34,263 nucleotides of DNA from Hydrogenophilales bacterium 12-61-10 (GTDB lineage: Bacteria > Pseudomonadota > Gammaproteobacteria > Burkholderiales > Thiobacillaceae). Position 1 is the first letter of the stretch; each line of letters begins with the position of its first letter. The DNA is taken from contig NCCT01000042.1 in assembly GCA_002279795.1 (NCBI GenBank), positions 1 to 34,263 on the forward strand. The letters run 5' to 3'. Both the position numbers and the translations under genes were made by a program. The notes beneath the pieces were generated by a model that saw only the letters and a program-made list of their open reading frames with translations, searched no databases and had not been told where the DNA came from. Positions 1 to 10,245 of this stretch are shown in pieces.

Positions 1-4
1 TTCC

Positions 5-454
5 TCAGGCAATCACAAACAAAGGCTCGCCGTATTCAACCGGCTGACCGTTTTCGACCAGGATGGCCTTGATGACACCCGCCACATCGGTCTCGATTTC
101 ATTGAGAAGCTTCATCGCTTCGATGAGGCACAGCGTATCGCCTGCGCTTACGCTCTGCCCCACTTCGGCAAAGTTCTTGGCGCCCGGCGCAGGCGCCCGA
201 TAGAACGTTCCGACCATCGGCGAGCGCACTACGTGACCTTCCGGTATGGCGTCTTCGGCCGGGGCCGCGGGCGCCACAACGGGTGCGGCAGGAGCGGGCG
301 CATGCATCATCTGCTGCGGCGCATGCATCATCATGGGCGCACCCGCGATGCTTTTGGCGATGCGGACTTTTTCTTCGCCTTCGGTGATTTCAAGCTCGGC
401 TATGCCGGAAGCTTCCACCAGGTCAATGAGCTTTTTCAGTTTTCTGAGATCCAT
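5..454 (-). CDS. accB: Biotin carboxyl carrier protein of acetyl-CoA carboxylase
   Basis: This is the 149-residue carrier subunit that holds biotin and shuttles carboxyl groups between biotin carboxylase and carboxyltransferase in the first step of fatty acid synthesis. It has the usual N-terminal helix ([17 protein letters not shown]), an Ala/Pro/Met-rich linker at about residues 38-70, and a C-terminal biotinyl domain with the EAMKL motif; Lys115 is the biotin site. The ATG at 452-454 is chosen over upstream in-frame codons because it matches the family N-terminus and has AGGA about 8 bases upstream. The gene starts inside the 3' end of aroQ. The biotin carboxylase gene accC would be expected next, beyond the left edge. 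Length and motifs are normal for the family. Confidence 0.97.
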   Translation of the reverse strand: MDLRKLKKLIDLVEASGIAELEITEGEEKVRIAKSIAGAPMMMHAPQQMMHAPAPAAPVVAPAAPAEDAIPEGHVVRSPMVGTFYRAPAPGAKNFAEVGQSVSAGDTLCLIEAMKLLNEIETDVAGVIKAILVENGQPVEYGEPLFVIA

Positions 455-938
455 GAGGCGTCCTGTTTTGGAGGTGATGCAGCGCATATTCCAGCGCCAG
501 TTCATAACCGTACGCGCCCAAACCCGAGACCACCCCGACCGCCAGGTCGGACAAATACGAGTGGTGACGGAAGGGTTCGCGTGCGTAGATATTGGAAAGG
601 TGAACTTCGACGAAAGGAATGGCTACCGCCGCCAGCGCATCGCGGATCGCCACGCTGGTGTGATTGATCACGATGAAATCCACATGATCGCGGCTGGCCT
701 GGTGGATCCGATCGACCAGCGCACCTTCGTGATTGTGCTGAAAGGTCTCAATAAACGCACTGACCGCATCCCCGCGACTGGCCAGCGTCCGGTTGATATC
801 GTCGAGCGTGGCGTGTCCGTAATGCTTGGGTTCGCGACTCCCCAACAAATTCAGGTTGGGGCCATGCATAACCAGAACGTGCGGATGCAGACCGGGAGCC
901 GATTTGGTCGCGACGCGGCCGGTTCGTTTAGTCGTCAT
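423..938 (-). CDS. aroQ: Type II 3-dehydroquinate dehydratase
   Basis: It converts 3-dehydroquinate to 3-dehydroshikimate in the shikimate pathway. The type II signature [13 protein letters not shown] lies near residues 25-37 and is followed by the catalytic Tyr of the HYG segment (about residue 40). Downstream are the NHTS segment and the VHLSN and [12 protein letters not shown] segments of the fold. The start is uncertain. ATG 936-938 gives 171 residues with a basic N-terminal extension, while the family usually begins just before the HGPN motif. The C-terminus carries a polar tail ([13 protein letters not shown]) that runs 32 bases into accB, so translation of the two genes is probably coupled. 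Function is secure; the exact start is not. Confidence 0.94.
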   Translation of the reverse strand: MTTKRTGRVATKSAPGLHPHVLVMHGPNLNLLGSREPKHYGHATLDDINRTLASRGDAVSAFIETFQHNHEGALVDRIHQASRDHVDFIVINHTSVAIRDALAAVAIPFVEVHLSNIYAREPFRHHSYLSDLAVGVVSGLGAYGYELALEYALHHLQNRTPHGSQKTEKAH

Positions 939-1009
939 GGCGGCGAGTTTGCCGCAAATAAGGGTGAATTGTCCAGATATTGACGCTAAATCGCATCCAT
1001 GTTGCAACT

Positions 1010-1537
1010 TCAGGGCGCGTCGATTTTGTTCAGCACCGCCTCCAGTTCAGCACGCGGCAGGCGCCCCAGATGCTTCAGAACGATCTCACCCTCGCGGTCG
1101 ATTACGAGCGTGTACGGCAGCGCCCCGCTCGGGTTCCCCAGCTGCCGCGCCAAGTCATGCGCCACGCCCTCCCCGATGAGGATCGGGTAGGTCACCGGAT
1201 GCGCCCGTAAAAACTGCGTGACATTGGCGGGGTTGTCGATCGCCAGCCCGACAAACTCGACGCCCCGGGGCTGAAACTGCGCGCGCAACGCAACGAAGTC
1301 AGGCATCTCTTCGCGACACGGTGCGCACCAACTCGCCCAGAAGTTCAGCACCAGCACCTTGCCGCGCCATTGCGACAACGGTTGGGCACGGCCACGGTCG
1401 TCAGGAAACGCGAGTTGCCACAGCGCTGCGGTGGATGCTGTTGGCGTTTGCGGCGCGTAACGCGACTGCGCCAGCCAGATGCCAGCCGCAAGCGCAGCAA
1501 GCGCGAGCGGAATGGCGAGGAGCAGGGCTCGGTTCAT
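1010..1537 (-). CDS. TlpA/ResA-type membrane-anchored thioredoxin
   Basis: This is a 175-residue protein with one N-terminal membrane anchor (residues 4-23) and a periplasmic thioredoxin-fold domain of the TlpA/ResA family. The active site WCAPC (Cys71 and Cys74) sits in [15 protein letters not shown], and the cis-proline segment [10 protein letters not shown] is present. Such proteins reduce apocytochrome haem-binding cysteines. Its place directly after resB and ccsA, the two System II haem-delivery and ligation genes, suggests it is the CcsX/ResA-like reductant for the same pathway. ATG 1535-1537 is chosen because it opens the hydrophobic anchor; an upstream in-frame start would add 14 residues. 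No strong ribosome binding site is visible. The partner assignment is inference. Confidence 0.9.
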   Translation of the reverse strand: MNRALLLAIPLALAALAAGIWLAQSRYAPQTPTASTAALWQLAFPDDRGRAQPLSQWRGKVLVLNFWASWCAPCREEMPDFVALRAQFQPRGVEFVGLAIDNPANVTQFLRAHPVTYPILIGEGVAHDLARQLGNPSGALPYTLVIDREGEIVLKHLGRLPRAELEAVLNKIDAP

Positions 1538-1590
1538 GGAGTTACGCCGAACCGGACTCGCATCAGCCACATCCAGCAATCAAACCCGGC

Positions 1591-2730
1591 TTACAACTCA
1601 CCGTAGGAATGCAGACCCGACAGGAACATGTTCACGCCCAGGAACGCAAAGGTGGTGACAAACAGACCGATCACGGCCCACCACGCAAGCATGGGGCCGC
1701 GCAGACCTTTAACCAGCCGGATATGCAGCCAGGCCGCGTAGTTCAGCCACACGATCAGCGCCCAGGTTTCCTTCGGATCCCAACTCCAGTAACCGCCCCA
1801 GGCTTCGGCCGCCCACATCGCACCCAGAATCGTCGCGATGGTAAAAAAGACAAAGCCGATGGCGATGGCCTTGTACATCATGTCGTCGATGATTTCGAGT
1901 TTGGGCAAGCGGCTGGCAAGGATGCCACGATCAGCCAGCAGATAGCCGACGCCAAGCATGGCGGACAATGAAAACGATCCGTAGCCGATGAAGTTGGCGG
2001 GCACATGCAGCTTCATCCACCAGGATTTGAGCGCAGGCACCAGCGGCTGGATTTCATGCGCCCCCCGATCAAAGGTGTACCAGAGGATGAAGCCGACCGC
2101 CGCAGAAATCACCAGCAACACGAAAGCGCCCATCTGGCGGGTCTGGTAACGCGCCTCGTAATACAGGTACATCATCGCGGTGATGAGACAGAACAGCACG
2201 AACACTTCATACAGGTTGGATACCGGAATGTGGCCGACATCGGTGCCGATCAGGTAGGACTCGTACCAGCGCACCATCAAACCGACGAAACCCAGGGTGA
2301 TGGCGGCCCAGCTCAGGGTACTGCCGCTTTTCATCAGGAACTCGGAACGCGCCAGCAAGCCCGCCCAGTAGGCCACCGTGGCAAGCGCAAACAGCGCACA
2401 CATCCACATGATCGCGGCCTGGCTGGAAATCAGGTATTTGAGGAAGAACGCAAGCTCCATCCGCCCAAGATCGCCCTGGTACTGGCTGATCGCAAACAGG
2501 CTGATGATCCCCACCCCGATGAACAGCTGGCGAAACGGTTTCCAGAACCAGCCAAATGCTGCTAGCGTGGGGATGGCCGCCAGCAGGATGGCTTTTTCAT
2601 AGATATCCATGAAGTCGCCAAAGCGCGACAGGGTAAACAGGGCGCCAGCGGCAACGATGGCGGCAAACAGCCAGTCGAACCACGACAGGCGCTTGAACAG
2701 CGGGGCGGGTTGGTTTAGGGCGAGTTCCAT
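1591..2730 (-). CDS. ccsA: Cytochrome c biogenesis protein CcsA/ResC (System II)
   Basis: This 379-residue polytopic membrane protein is one half of the System II cytochrome c synthetase. The C-terminal half carries the tryptophan-rich WWD-type motif of haem-handling proteins, seen as WGGYWSWDPKE at residues 311-321, with conserved histidines in flanking membrane segments (for example the KLHVP and AAWLH regions). About eight or nine hydrophobic segments are apparent. The start ATG is preceded by GGAG at a good distance. It lies 32 bases after resB on the same strand, so the pair is almost certainly cotranscribed. The symbol varies between annotations (ccsA, ccsB, resC); the family assignment is firm. 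Confidence 0.95.
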   Translation of the reverse strand: MELALNQPAPLFKRLSWFDWLFAAIVAAGALFTLSRFGDFMDIYEKAILLAAIPTLAAFGWFWKPFRQLFIGVGIISLFAISQYQGDLGRMELAFFLKYLISSQAAIMWMCALFALATVAYWAGLLARSEFLMKSGSTLSWAAITLGFVGLMVRWYESYLIGTDVGHIPVSNLYEVFVLFCLITAMMYLYYEARYQTRQMGAFVLLVISAAVGFILWYTFDRGAHEIQPLVPALKSWWMKLHVPANFIGYGSFSLSAMLGVGYLLADRGILASRLPKLEIIDDMMYKAIAIGFVFFTIATILGAMWAAEAWGGYWSWDPKETWALIVWLNYAAWLHIRLVKGLRGPMLAWWAVIGLFVTTFAFLGVNMFLSGLHSYGEL

Positions 2731-2762
2731 GGGTATCTCCGGATTACTTCACAAGCGACCGT

Positions 2763-4775
2763 TTATTTGGCAAGCGTGTCGAGCGCTTGTGCATGCTGGG
2801 TGAATTCTTTTTCAAAGTCGATGGTCTGTTTGGCCGACGACATGGCCAGCAGCGCGCTTCCCGGCTTGATGCGCAGCCATACCCGGCGCTCGCGCACGTA
2901 GAGCATGAAGAACACGCCGAGCGTCAGCAGCAAGGAGCCGAAATAGACCACGTTTTGACCGGGCGAGCGGGTCAGTTGCAAACCGCTGGCTTTGACTTCT
3001 TCGTACTGCATAAGTTGCAGGTAGATCGGCGCACCATAGATGAACATATCGCTGATGCTATTGAGCGTATCGCGCACTAGCCAGCCGGTGGCATCGTCGG
3101 TAGACGGCGCAGGCAGTCCGGCCTGCTGGTTGGCGACCTGCAAAGCCTCGAATGCGGCCAGCTCGATGATGCGCAGATACGTGCCGGCCGCCTTGTCGCG
3201 TTCGGCCTCCGGGACCTTTTCTTCGATAAAGCGCCCCAGCGACTGAAATCCACCCTCTGCAAACAGCGTCAGCATTTGCGTCGCGCTGAACTTCAGCTTG
3301 TCTTCGATCTCGGTGCCCCAGGCATTTTGCGGCAGCGCCTGACGAGCGAAGCGGGCGGCAATTTCAGGCCGCAGCTCGGCACTCAGCAGCGCGCCGCGCA
3401 GCCGCATGAAGCTCTCGATATTGCCCTCGGCATCAAGCGGCATGCGCATGTAACGGAAGGCCTCATTGGGTGATTCGCGCACGCCCGACATCATGTACCA
3501 ACGGCCACTCAATTCCAGAGGCAGCATGTAATTGCTGAACTCCCGAGCCTGGCCCCGCGCATCACGCAGCTTGAACTGGAAACTCGGACCGACGTTGCGC
3601 AGGTGCTTGTTATCGCTCACCGAACTGCCGCCGAACACGCCCATGGTGTCGCCGGCAGGCGCAATATCACCGCCCATGTTCTCGATATTGAATGGGCGGA
3701 AATCGGTGAACTCAAGGGTGTACTCACCCGCCTCGCTGGTAAGCGTGGTGTTTTGCTGGACCACGCCCTCTACAGGAAATGATGAAGCCGTCGGCGAAAA
3801 CAAATTCCAGCCACGCAGCGTCATGCGGGTGCCGCCATCGGCAAAGCTGGCCTGATAAATCGCCACGCCGTCAAACACCAGCGGATGATTGACGGCAATC
3901 GTGGCTTCCTTGACCTTCTTGCCGGACTTGTCGAACAGTTCGATATCGCTCTCGAAGCTTTTCGGCTGGCCTGTGGTGTAGTGCTCGATACGGAACTGCT
4001 TCAACGCCACCGTAAACGGCAGGTCCTGCACCAGATAACCGTCGGCAACATTGAGAAAAGCAACGTCGGCGCTGGAGCCTTCGGGAATCTGCACGCTGCC
4101 GCGAAACGAGGGATTGGAGGGGCTGAGACGCGAGATCGCCGGCACCTGGCTTTGCGGAATGTCGCGCGTCTCGATTTTTTTGTAGCCGAGCAGTTGCTGC
4201 ACCTTGAACACCAGATTGCCGTCCATCAGGCCGCCGATGCAGATCAGCACGATGGCCGAGTGTGCCAGCAGATAGCCCAGACGATTCCAGCTGCCCGCCT
4301 TGGCAGCGAGCAACACACCGTCTTCGCGCGGCAGGTTCTTGACCTTGTAGCCCTGCCCTTCGAGATAACGCTGCGCGCTGGCCGCAAGCGCCTCGGGCGC
4401 GTGCTCGGTGACCACTTCGTGCTTGTGCTTGAACGCCTTGAGCGATTGCTCGCTGACATGTTCGCGAAAACTTCTCATTTCGCGCACGAAGTTCGGCGCG
4501 TTGCGGCTGATGCACACGCTGGTCGAAGCAACGAGGAAGGTCAGGATGAGCAAAAACCAGGCCGCATGATAAACATCGTACAGCCCCAGCTTTTCAAAAA
4601 AATCGAACCAGAACGGGCCAAACTGGATGAGGTAATTGGCGTATGGCTCGGCCTGTTTCAGCACCGTACCCACTATCGATGCGACCGCAAGGATGGACAG
4701 CAAGCTGATGGCAAAGCGCATCGAGCTCATCAATTCAAAAACGGATCGGCCGAAGGAGTGGGGGGCGGTATTCAT
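2763..4775 (-). CDS. resB: Cytochrome c biogenesis protein ResB (System II)
   Basis: This 670-residue membrane protein is the partner of CcsA/ResC in System II cytochrome c maturation. The N-terminus has the family pattern FELMSSMRFAISLLSILAVASIVGTVLKQ, followed by hydrophobic segments near residues 75-92 and 165-182. A large periplasmic domain follows, with a final membrane segment near 615-635 (VVYFGSLLLTLGVFFMLYV) and a short cytoplasmic tail. Cytochrome c4, a diheme substrate of this machinery, is encoded just upstream on the same strand. A strong terminator lies between them, so resB may need its own promoter or depend on readthrough. Length and topology match the proteobacterial form of the family. 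Confidence 0.95.
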   Translation of the reverse strand: MNTAPHSFGRSVFELMSSMRFAISLLSILAVASIVGTVLKQAEPYANYLIQFGPFWFDFFEKLGLYDVYHAAWFLLILTFLVASTSVCISRNAPNFVREMRSFREHVSEQSLKAFKHKHEVVTEHAPEALAASAQRYLEGQGYKVKNLPREDGVLLAAKAGSWNRLGYLLAHSAIVLICIGGLMDGNLVFKVQQLLGYKKIETRDIPQSQVPAISRLSPSNPSFRGSVQIPEGSSADVAFLNVADGYLVQDLPFTVALKQFRIEHYTTGQPKSFESDIELFDKSGKKVKEATIAVNHPLVFDGVAIYQASFADGGTRMTLRGWNLFSPTASSFPVEGVVQQNTTLTSEAGEYTLEFTDFRPFNIENMGGDIAPAGDTMGVFGGSSVSDNKHLRNVGPSFQFKLRDARGQAREFSNYMLPLELSGRWYMMSGVRESPNEAFRYMRMPLDAEGNIESFMRLRGALLSAELRPEIAARFARQALPQNAWGTEIEDKLKFSATQMLTLFAEGGFQSLGRFIEEKVPEAERDKAAGTYLRIIELAAFEALQVANQQAGLPAPSTDDATGWLVRDTLNSISDMFIYGAPIYLQLMQYEEVKASGLQLTRSPGQNVVYFGSLLLTLGVFFMLYVRERRVWLRIKPGSALLAMSSAKQTIDFEKEFTQHAQALDTLAK

Positions 4776-4800
4776 TTGCTCTGCATATCCCTAAGGGCAC

Positions 4801-4827
4801 AAAAAAAGGGTGACTTGCGTCACCCTT
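4801..4827 (-). terminator. Rho-independent terminator after cytochrome c4 gene
   Basis: Read on the minus strand, a perfect stem GGGTGAC / GTCACCC with a four-base GCAA loop is extended by AA-TT pairs and followed by seven Ts. It lies 44 bases past the cytochrome c4 stop and 25 bases before the resB start, so it would cut the transcript between the two genes. Confidence 0.85.
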
Positions 4828-4871
4828 CGAACAGACTCAAGGCTGGGTGGACACAGCCGGAGTCAATCAGT

Positions 4872-5498
4872 TCAACGCAGGCCCTGAATATAGGAAGCGA
4901 CGGCCTTCATGTCGGCATCCGTCATTTTCGCTGCAATGGTACGCATCATCTTGGCAGCATCATTTGCACGCGCCTCGACACGGAACGCATTCAGTTGCGT
5001 ATAGATGTATTCGCTGTGCTGGCCAGCCAGACGCGGGAACTGGGCAGGAATACCCTTGCCCTGCGGGCCGTGGCACGAAGCACAAGCCGGCACGCCCGCA
5101 CCCATCACGCCGCCACGAAAGATTTTTTGGCCCTGTAGTGCCAACGCCTGATCCTTTGACGTGGCGGGCTTCGGCTGTTGCGCGCTGAAATAAGCGGCGA
5201 GATTCAGCATGTCCTGCGGCGTCAGGTTCGCGACCATGCCCGACATGATGGCGTTTTTACGAGCGCCTGATTTGAATTCAGTCAGCTGCTTGTTGATGTA
5301 CTCGGCATTCAATCCCGCAAGCTTTGGATTCGCTGCGGCAACGCTGTTGCCATCGACAGCGTGGCAAGCTGCACACACCTGATTAACAATGGATTCTGCC
5401 GCCTTGGGGTCGCCTTTGCTGGCCGGAGCGGCAGCGGGTGCGTTGGCAAAAGCAGAAGTGGCGGCCAAAGCGGCAACCAAAGAGACGACGAATTTCAT
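4872..5498 (-). CDS. Diheme cytochrome c4
   Basis: This is a 208-residue periplasmic diheme electron carrier, usually feeding terminal oxidases. A signal peptide covers about residues 1-19 (ending SAFANA). The two haem sites are CAACH (42-46) and CASCH (139-143), each followed by its own class I cytochrome domain. Distal methionine candidates lie in the [12 protein letters not shown] region of the first domain and the [13 protein letters not shown] region of the second. The two-domain arrangement of about 190 mature residues is typical of cytochrome c4. It is transcribed away from engB and followed by a strong terminator. Its neighbours resB and ccsA would attach its haems. Confidence 0.95.
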   Translation of the reverse strand: MKFVVSLVAALAATSAFANAPAAAPASKGDPKAAESIVNQVCAACHAVDGNSVAAANPKLAGLNAEYINKQLTEFKSGARKNAIMSGMVANLTPQDMLNLAAYFSAQQPKPATSKDQALALQGQKIFRGGVMGAGVPACASCHGPQGKGIPAQFPRLAGQHSEYIYTQLNAFRVEARANDAAKMMRTIAAKMTDADMKAVASYIQGLR

Positions 5499-5572
5499 CT
5501 AGAACTCCTGAAAGCTTGCAAAATCTGGGGATTGCAAAATTTGGTGAAGCGGGTAGTTTAGCGGCAACTAAT

Positions 5573-6223
5573 ATGACTGCCAAGCCTGTGCTCAATCGCG
5601 CCCAATTCCATACTTCGGTCGCCCAACTGCGCGACCTGCCCTACAGCCGCGCCGAAATTGCGTTTGCAGGACGCTCGAACGCGGGAAAATCGAGCGCGAT
5701 CAACCTGTTAACCCGAATAAACCGGCTGGCCTACACGTCAAAAACACCAGGCCGAACCCAGCTCATCAACTTTTTTGCAGTGGACGCCGACACCTACCTG
5801 GTCGACCTGCCCGGCTACGGTTACGCAAAAGTGCCGCCCGCGGTCAAGGCAAAATGGGAAGGGCTGCTCTCGCGCTACCTGCAGGAGCGAGACGCCCTGG
5901 CCGGCATGGTGCTGATCATGGATGCCCGCCATCCGCTTACCCCGCTAGACCGGCAAATGCTCGACTGGTTCACGCCCACTGGCAAGCCGGTGCACATCCT
6001 GCTCTCCAAGGCCGACAAATTATCGAATAGTGAAAAAGTGCTGACCCTGCGTAGCGTCAAGCAGGCGCTCGAACCACTGGGGAACGTTTCGGTCCAGCTG
6101 TTTTCCAGCTTGTCGCGCTTGGGGGCGGATGACGCGACGGCGCTGCTGGAAGGCTGGCTTATCGAGGCTCAACAGGGCAAGCCGCAATCGGCCGATTCCC
6201 TGATCAAATTGGATGCTCAGTAA
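5573..6223 (+). CDS. engB: Ribosome biogenesis GTP-binding protein EngB/YsxC
   Basis: This 216-residue GTPase acts in late assembly of the large ribosomal subunit. It shows G1 GRSNAGKSS (residues 33-41), the G2 region [12 protein letters not shown]3 [11 protein letters not shown] (78-88) and G4 SKADK (145-149), all in family order. The ATG at 5573 is chosen because conserved sequence begins shortly after it; the reading frame is open further upstream but that stretch overlaps the divergent cytochrome c4 promoter region. No clear Shine-Dalgarno is visible. The cytochrome c4, engB, hemB order is familiar in betaproteobacteria. The next gene should therefore be an intact hemB, but it is not. Confidence 0.96.
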   Translation: MTAKPVLNRAQFHTSVAQLRDLPYSRAEIAFAGRSNAGKSSAINLLTRINRLAYTSKTPGRTQLINFFAVDADTYLVDLPGYGYAKVPPAVKAKWEGLLSRYLQERDALAGMVLIMDARHPLTPLDRQMLDWFTPTGKPVHILLSKADKLSNSEKVLTLRSVKQALEPLGNVSVQLFSSLSRLGADDATALLEGWLIEAQQGKPQSADSLIKLDAQ

Positions 6224-7207
<984 letters not shown>

Positions 7208-7322
7208 CCAGAGCTGGCTCATACACGTTCCAAGGTCTCTGGCTTCCGGGCATTGTCAGCCATAGCTGACGAGTGGTTAACTTGGTAGTTCCACCCATGA
7301 TCTCCTTTTTCCGGCTTAATTT

Positions 7323-8117
7323 ATGTCCGTCAAAATACCCAAGGGCTTCACCGGCTTCTCAGAGCGCAACAAGGCTGCTGAAGAGTGGGACAAGACGATT
7401 GTCGCCATCTCTCCCTATCAGCTCAAAGATCTGGTTTTACCCGAGCCACTCAGTGCCGCGCCGCAAACGGGCGAGAAAATCGAAGAACAGGCTTTCAAGA
7501 TCCGCTTGGCACATTCAAGCGAACGGGTGAGTTCGGCCAGCATGCTGGTACAGCGGAAATATGCAGGTCGCGGGTATAAAACGAGCGGCTTTCAGAAGGT
7601 GCCCGAACGCATCACCTTGATGGCATCGCAAAACGACAAAGTGATTGGAACCCTGACCCTTGGCCTGGATACCCCGCATGGACTATTAGTCGAAGATCTA
7701 TACAAGCAGGAAATAGAACAGCTGCGTCAGGCTGGCCGCAAAGTCTGCGAGTTAACCAAGCTGGCCGTTGATCAAACCCACGGCTCAAAGCATATTCTGG
7801 CGTCGCTTTTTCATATTGCCTACATATATGGCCGCGTGATGCAGGGCTATACGGATGTCGTGATCGAGGTGAACCCACGTCATGCCGCGTTTTATAAACG
7901 GATGTTGGGCTTTACCGATTTCGGCCCAGAACGCATCTGCAGCCGCGTCAATGCGCCTGCCGTATTGCTGCGTCTGGAGTTGGACTATGTTGACCAGCAA
8001 ATCGAACTGCTCGGCGGGAAAACCGAAAGCGCGCAAGGCGAACGGTCGCTATATCCTTACTTTTTCAGCAAAACAGACGAGATCGGCATTACCAATCGTG
8101 TCACTCATGGGGGATAA
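7323..8117 (+). CDS. FeeM-like N-acyl amino acid synthase (GNAT-fold)
   Basis: This 264-residue protein resembles the FeeM group of N-acyl amino acid synthases, which transfer an acyl chain from acyl-ACP to an amino acid. Motifs of the group are visible: the KVCELTKLAVD segment (140-150) and the NPRHAAFYKRMLGF segment (184-197), preceded by a GNAT-like core (ITLMASQNDKVIGTLTLGLD). Residues 1-55 form a polar N-terminal extension. No signal peptide or membrane segment is seen. It is the first gene of a three-gene operon (next start 18 bases on) with a ThiF-like and a nitroreductase-like gene, and lies upstream of a PEP-CTERM gene. Acyl substrate and amino acid cannot be told from sequence. The ribosome binding site is weak; ATG 7323 is the first in-frame ATG. 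Confidence 0.8.
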   Translation: MSVKIPKGFTGFSERNKAAEEWDKTIVAISPYQLKDLVLPEPLSAAPQTGEKIEEQAFKIRLAHSSERVSSASMLVQRKYAGRGYKTSGFQKVPERITLMASQNDKVIGTLTLGLDTPHGLLVEDLYKQEIEQLRQAGRKVCELTKLAVDQTHGSKHILASLFHIAYIYGRVMQGYTDVVIEVNPRHAAFYKRMLGFTDFGPERICSRVNAPAVLLRLELDYVDQQIELLGGKTESAQGERSLYPYFFSKTDEIGITNRVTHGG

Positions 8118-8135
8118 CGTGTTGGGTGGATCTGC

Positions 8136-8993
8136 ATGAGCTTCGACTACAGCGCGGCATTTTCGCGCAACATAGGCTGGTTTACCGACGACGAGCAGCA
8201 GCAACTGAGGCTTAAACGCGTAGCCATCGCTGGCATGGGCGGTGTCGGCGGCTCCCATCTGCTGACCTTTGCGCGGCTGGGTATTGAAAAATTCAATATC
8301 GCCGACTTCGACGTTTTTGAATTAGCCAATTTCAACCGTCAGGCGGGCGCCAGCATGTCCAGCCTCAATCGCCCAAAAGTCGACACGCTTGCTGCGATGG
8401 TGCTTGATGTCAATCCGGAAAGTGATTTGAGGCGCTTCCCCGAGGGGGTGAATGCGTCCAATCTTGAGCAGTTTTTCCAGGATGTAGATCTATATGTGGA
8501 CGGTCTGGATTTTTTTGCCTTCGATGCCCGCGAACAACTTTTTGCCTACTGCGCCAAGCACCGCATCCCTGCGATCACGGTTGCGCCCCTGGGCATGAGT
8601 GCGGCATTACTGAACTTCCTGCCAGGCGGCATGAGCTTCGAAGATTACTTTCAGTTGTCAGGTCGTGGCGAACTGGAAAAAGCCGTGCGTTTTCTTGTTG
8701 GACTTGCACCCGGATTGTTGCATCGCCACTACCTCGCCGACAAAAAAAAGGTCGACCTGAAACAGCAAAAGGGACCCTCAACCGTAATTGCCTGTCAGCT
8801 ATGCGCAGGCGTGGCGGCCAGCGAAGCCGTCAAAATACTGCTGCAACGCGGCAAGGTCTGGAGCGCACCGCACGGCATCCAGTTCGACGGCTACCGCAAC
8901 CAGATCGCCCATACCTGGCGCCCCGGCGGAAACCGTCATCTGCTCAACCGAATCGCCATCGCCATCGCACGCCGCCAACTTGGACTGACTTGA
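8136..8993 (+). CDS. ThiF/E1-like adenylyltransferase
   Basis: This 285-residue protein belongs to the E1-like/ThiF superfamily, which adenylates a carboxylate, normally the C-terminus of a ubiquitin-like protein. The nucleotide-binding GMGGVGGS lies at residues 33-40 and DFDVFELANFNRQ at 57-69, matching the family DxDxVxxSNLNRQ motif. A CQLCAG segment near 220-225 sits where many family members have metal-binding or catalytic cysteines, but only one CxxC pair is visible, so a complete Cys4 zinc site seems absent. GGTGGAT precedes the ATG. Its stop overlaps the start of the nitroreductase-like gene by one base. No ubiquitin-like partner is encoded next to it, so the substrate is unknown. Confidence 0.85.
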   Translation: MSFDYSAAFSRNIGWFTDDEQQQLRLKRVAIAGMGGVGGSHLLTFARLGIEKFNIADFDVFELANFNRQAGASMSSLNRPKVDTLAAMVLDVNPESDLRRFPEGVNASNLEQFFQDVDLYVDGLDFFAFDAREQLFAYCAKHRIPAITVAPLGMSAALLNFLPGGMSFEDYFQLSGRGELEKAVRFLVGLAPGLLHRHYLADKKKVDLKQQKGPSTVIACQLCAGVAASEAVKILLQRGKVWSAPHGIQFDGYRNQIAHTWRPGGNRHLLNRIAIAIARRQLGLT

Positions 8994-10048
8994 TGGAAGC
9001 GATCACGCCGGAGCAGTTTCGTAACATGCTGCAAAGCGCCATTCAGGCGCCATCGGCCGACAACCACCATCCCGTGCGCTTTCAACTTGATGGCTCACGC
9101 ATCCTGGTTCACCACACCCGAACCACATGGGAACAACCGGGGTATCAGCGTGTGCTCGACCTGCTTTCGCTCGGCGCCCTGGCAGAAAATCTCGTCATTG
9201 CTGCCAGCCGGCATGGCGTAAGGGCGGAAATAAATCTCCTTCCCGACCCCGACCAACCCGGACTCGCTTTAAGCATTGACCTGCAGCCTGATGAGGCACA
9301 GAGCGACCCTTTGTGGCACGAAATCCCAAAGCGCCACACCAGCCGCCAGTTTCGTTTTCGGGGTCCACCTTTTGATGTCGCCGAGCGCGCTCAACTGGAT
9401 GCCATTACTCACGCCCATCCTTCATATACGCTGCATTGGCTTGAAACCGCCGCCGATCGAAACCCTGCGCTTGCCTTGATGCGGCGAGCCGAAACCGAAC
9501 GTTTCCGCAACCGGATCTTGCACGCAGGGCTTTTCACCGCCATCCGATTTGACGTCGGCTGGCGCGATACCAGCGAAACAGGCCTGCCGCCCGGCGCGCT
9601 GGGGGTTGAGTTGCCCTTGCGCGGTCTCTTCGCAGCGCTGCGCCATTGGCCGGTCATGCGTATGGCCAACCGGTTTGGCGCACACCATTTGTTGGGTTTG
9701 CGTTCATGCGACCTGCCGTGCCGGCTTGCCCCCAACCTGGGTGTGTTGACCGTAAAAAAAATCGACACGCCATCAGTCTTCGATGCGGGCCGCGCTTTCC
9801 AGCGGATCTGGCTGACCACAACCCGTCTGGGACGCGTCCTGCAGCCCATGCCCGCATCGGCACTCTACGCGCTGGATGGCGCAGATGCGGCAGGCATCCC
9901 GAAAGCGTTGCAGCAGAGCCTGGCAGAGGGCTGGAAAACCCGATTCGGTTCGCGCGTGCCGGTGATGCTATTCAGAACAGGCAGAGCACAGCCCTCATTC
10001 GTCACGGCCGGCCGGCCAGCCATCGACAGCTTTATGAAAGCCTTCTGA
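8993..10048 (+). CDS. Nitroreductase-family-like protein
   Basis: This 351-residue protein resembles the FMN-dependent nitroreductase fold. The N-terminus AIQAPSADNHHPVRFQL (about residues 17-33) matches the conserved flavin-site segment, typically A-PSa-N-QPW. The LLSLGALAENLVIAASRHG helix that follows fits the same fold. The KRHTSRQF segment and the later conserved segments are more divergent, and the middle (about 180-260) has no clear match. The start ATG overlaps the stop of the ThiF-like gene (TGATG), implying translational coupling. Proteins with a ThiF domain fused to a nitroreductase domain are known (MoeY-type); here the two parts are separate genes. The reaction is unknown; a redox step on the product of the adjacent FeeM and ThiF enzymes is speculation. 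Confidence 0.7.
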   Translation: MEAITPEQFRNMLQSAIQAPSADNHHPVRFQLDGSRILVHHTRTTWEQPGYQRVLDLLSLGALAENLVIAASRHGVRAEINLLPDPDQPGLALSIDLQPDEAQSDPLWHEIPKRHTSRQFRFRGPPFDVAERAQLDAITHAHPSYTLHWLETAADRNPALALMRRAETERFRNRILHAGLFTAIRFDVGWRDTSETGLPPGALGVELPLRGLFAALRHWPVMRMANRFGAHHLLGLRSCDLPCRLAPNLGVLTVKKIDTPSVFDAGRAFQRIWLTTTRLGRVLQPMPASALYALDGADAAGIPKALQQSLAEGWKTRFGSRVPVMLFRTGRAQPSFVTAGRPAIDSFMKAF

Positions 10049-10209
10049 ACAAAGCCTTCTTCCCGCACAAGTGACCGCTTCCGGCCTCTAGTACCACCCA
10101 GCCTGGCTACGCTCACCCGGCATCGCCACAATCCCCGAAATACCTACGAACCAGACCGCAGCGAGTGTCGAAAAAATTTACACTTCCAGCACTCCAGCAG
10201 CCAAGAAAA

Positions 10210-10233
10210 TATTTAAAGCATTGTATTTAAAGC
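10210..10233 (+). repeat. Two direct copies of TATTTAAAGC upstream of sigma-54 promoter
   Basis: TATTTAAAGC occurs at 10210-10219 and 10224-10233, 14 bases apart start to start, in an AT-rich stretch ending 12 bases before the promoter. This could be a binding or bending site for the upstream activation complex, but activators usually bind further away, so the role is uncertain. Confidence 0.3.
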
Positions 10234-10245
10234 TTATATTTTATT

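Noticed and set aside
7208-7322. A terminator or sigma-54 promoter between hemB and the FeeM-like gene
   Set aside because: Only a GTCAGC/GCTGAC hairpin without T tract was found, and TGGC-containing stretches lack a GC at the -12 distance.
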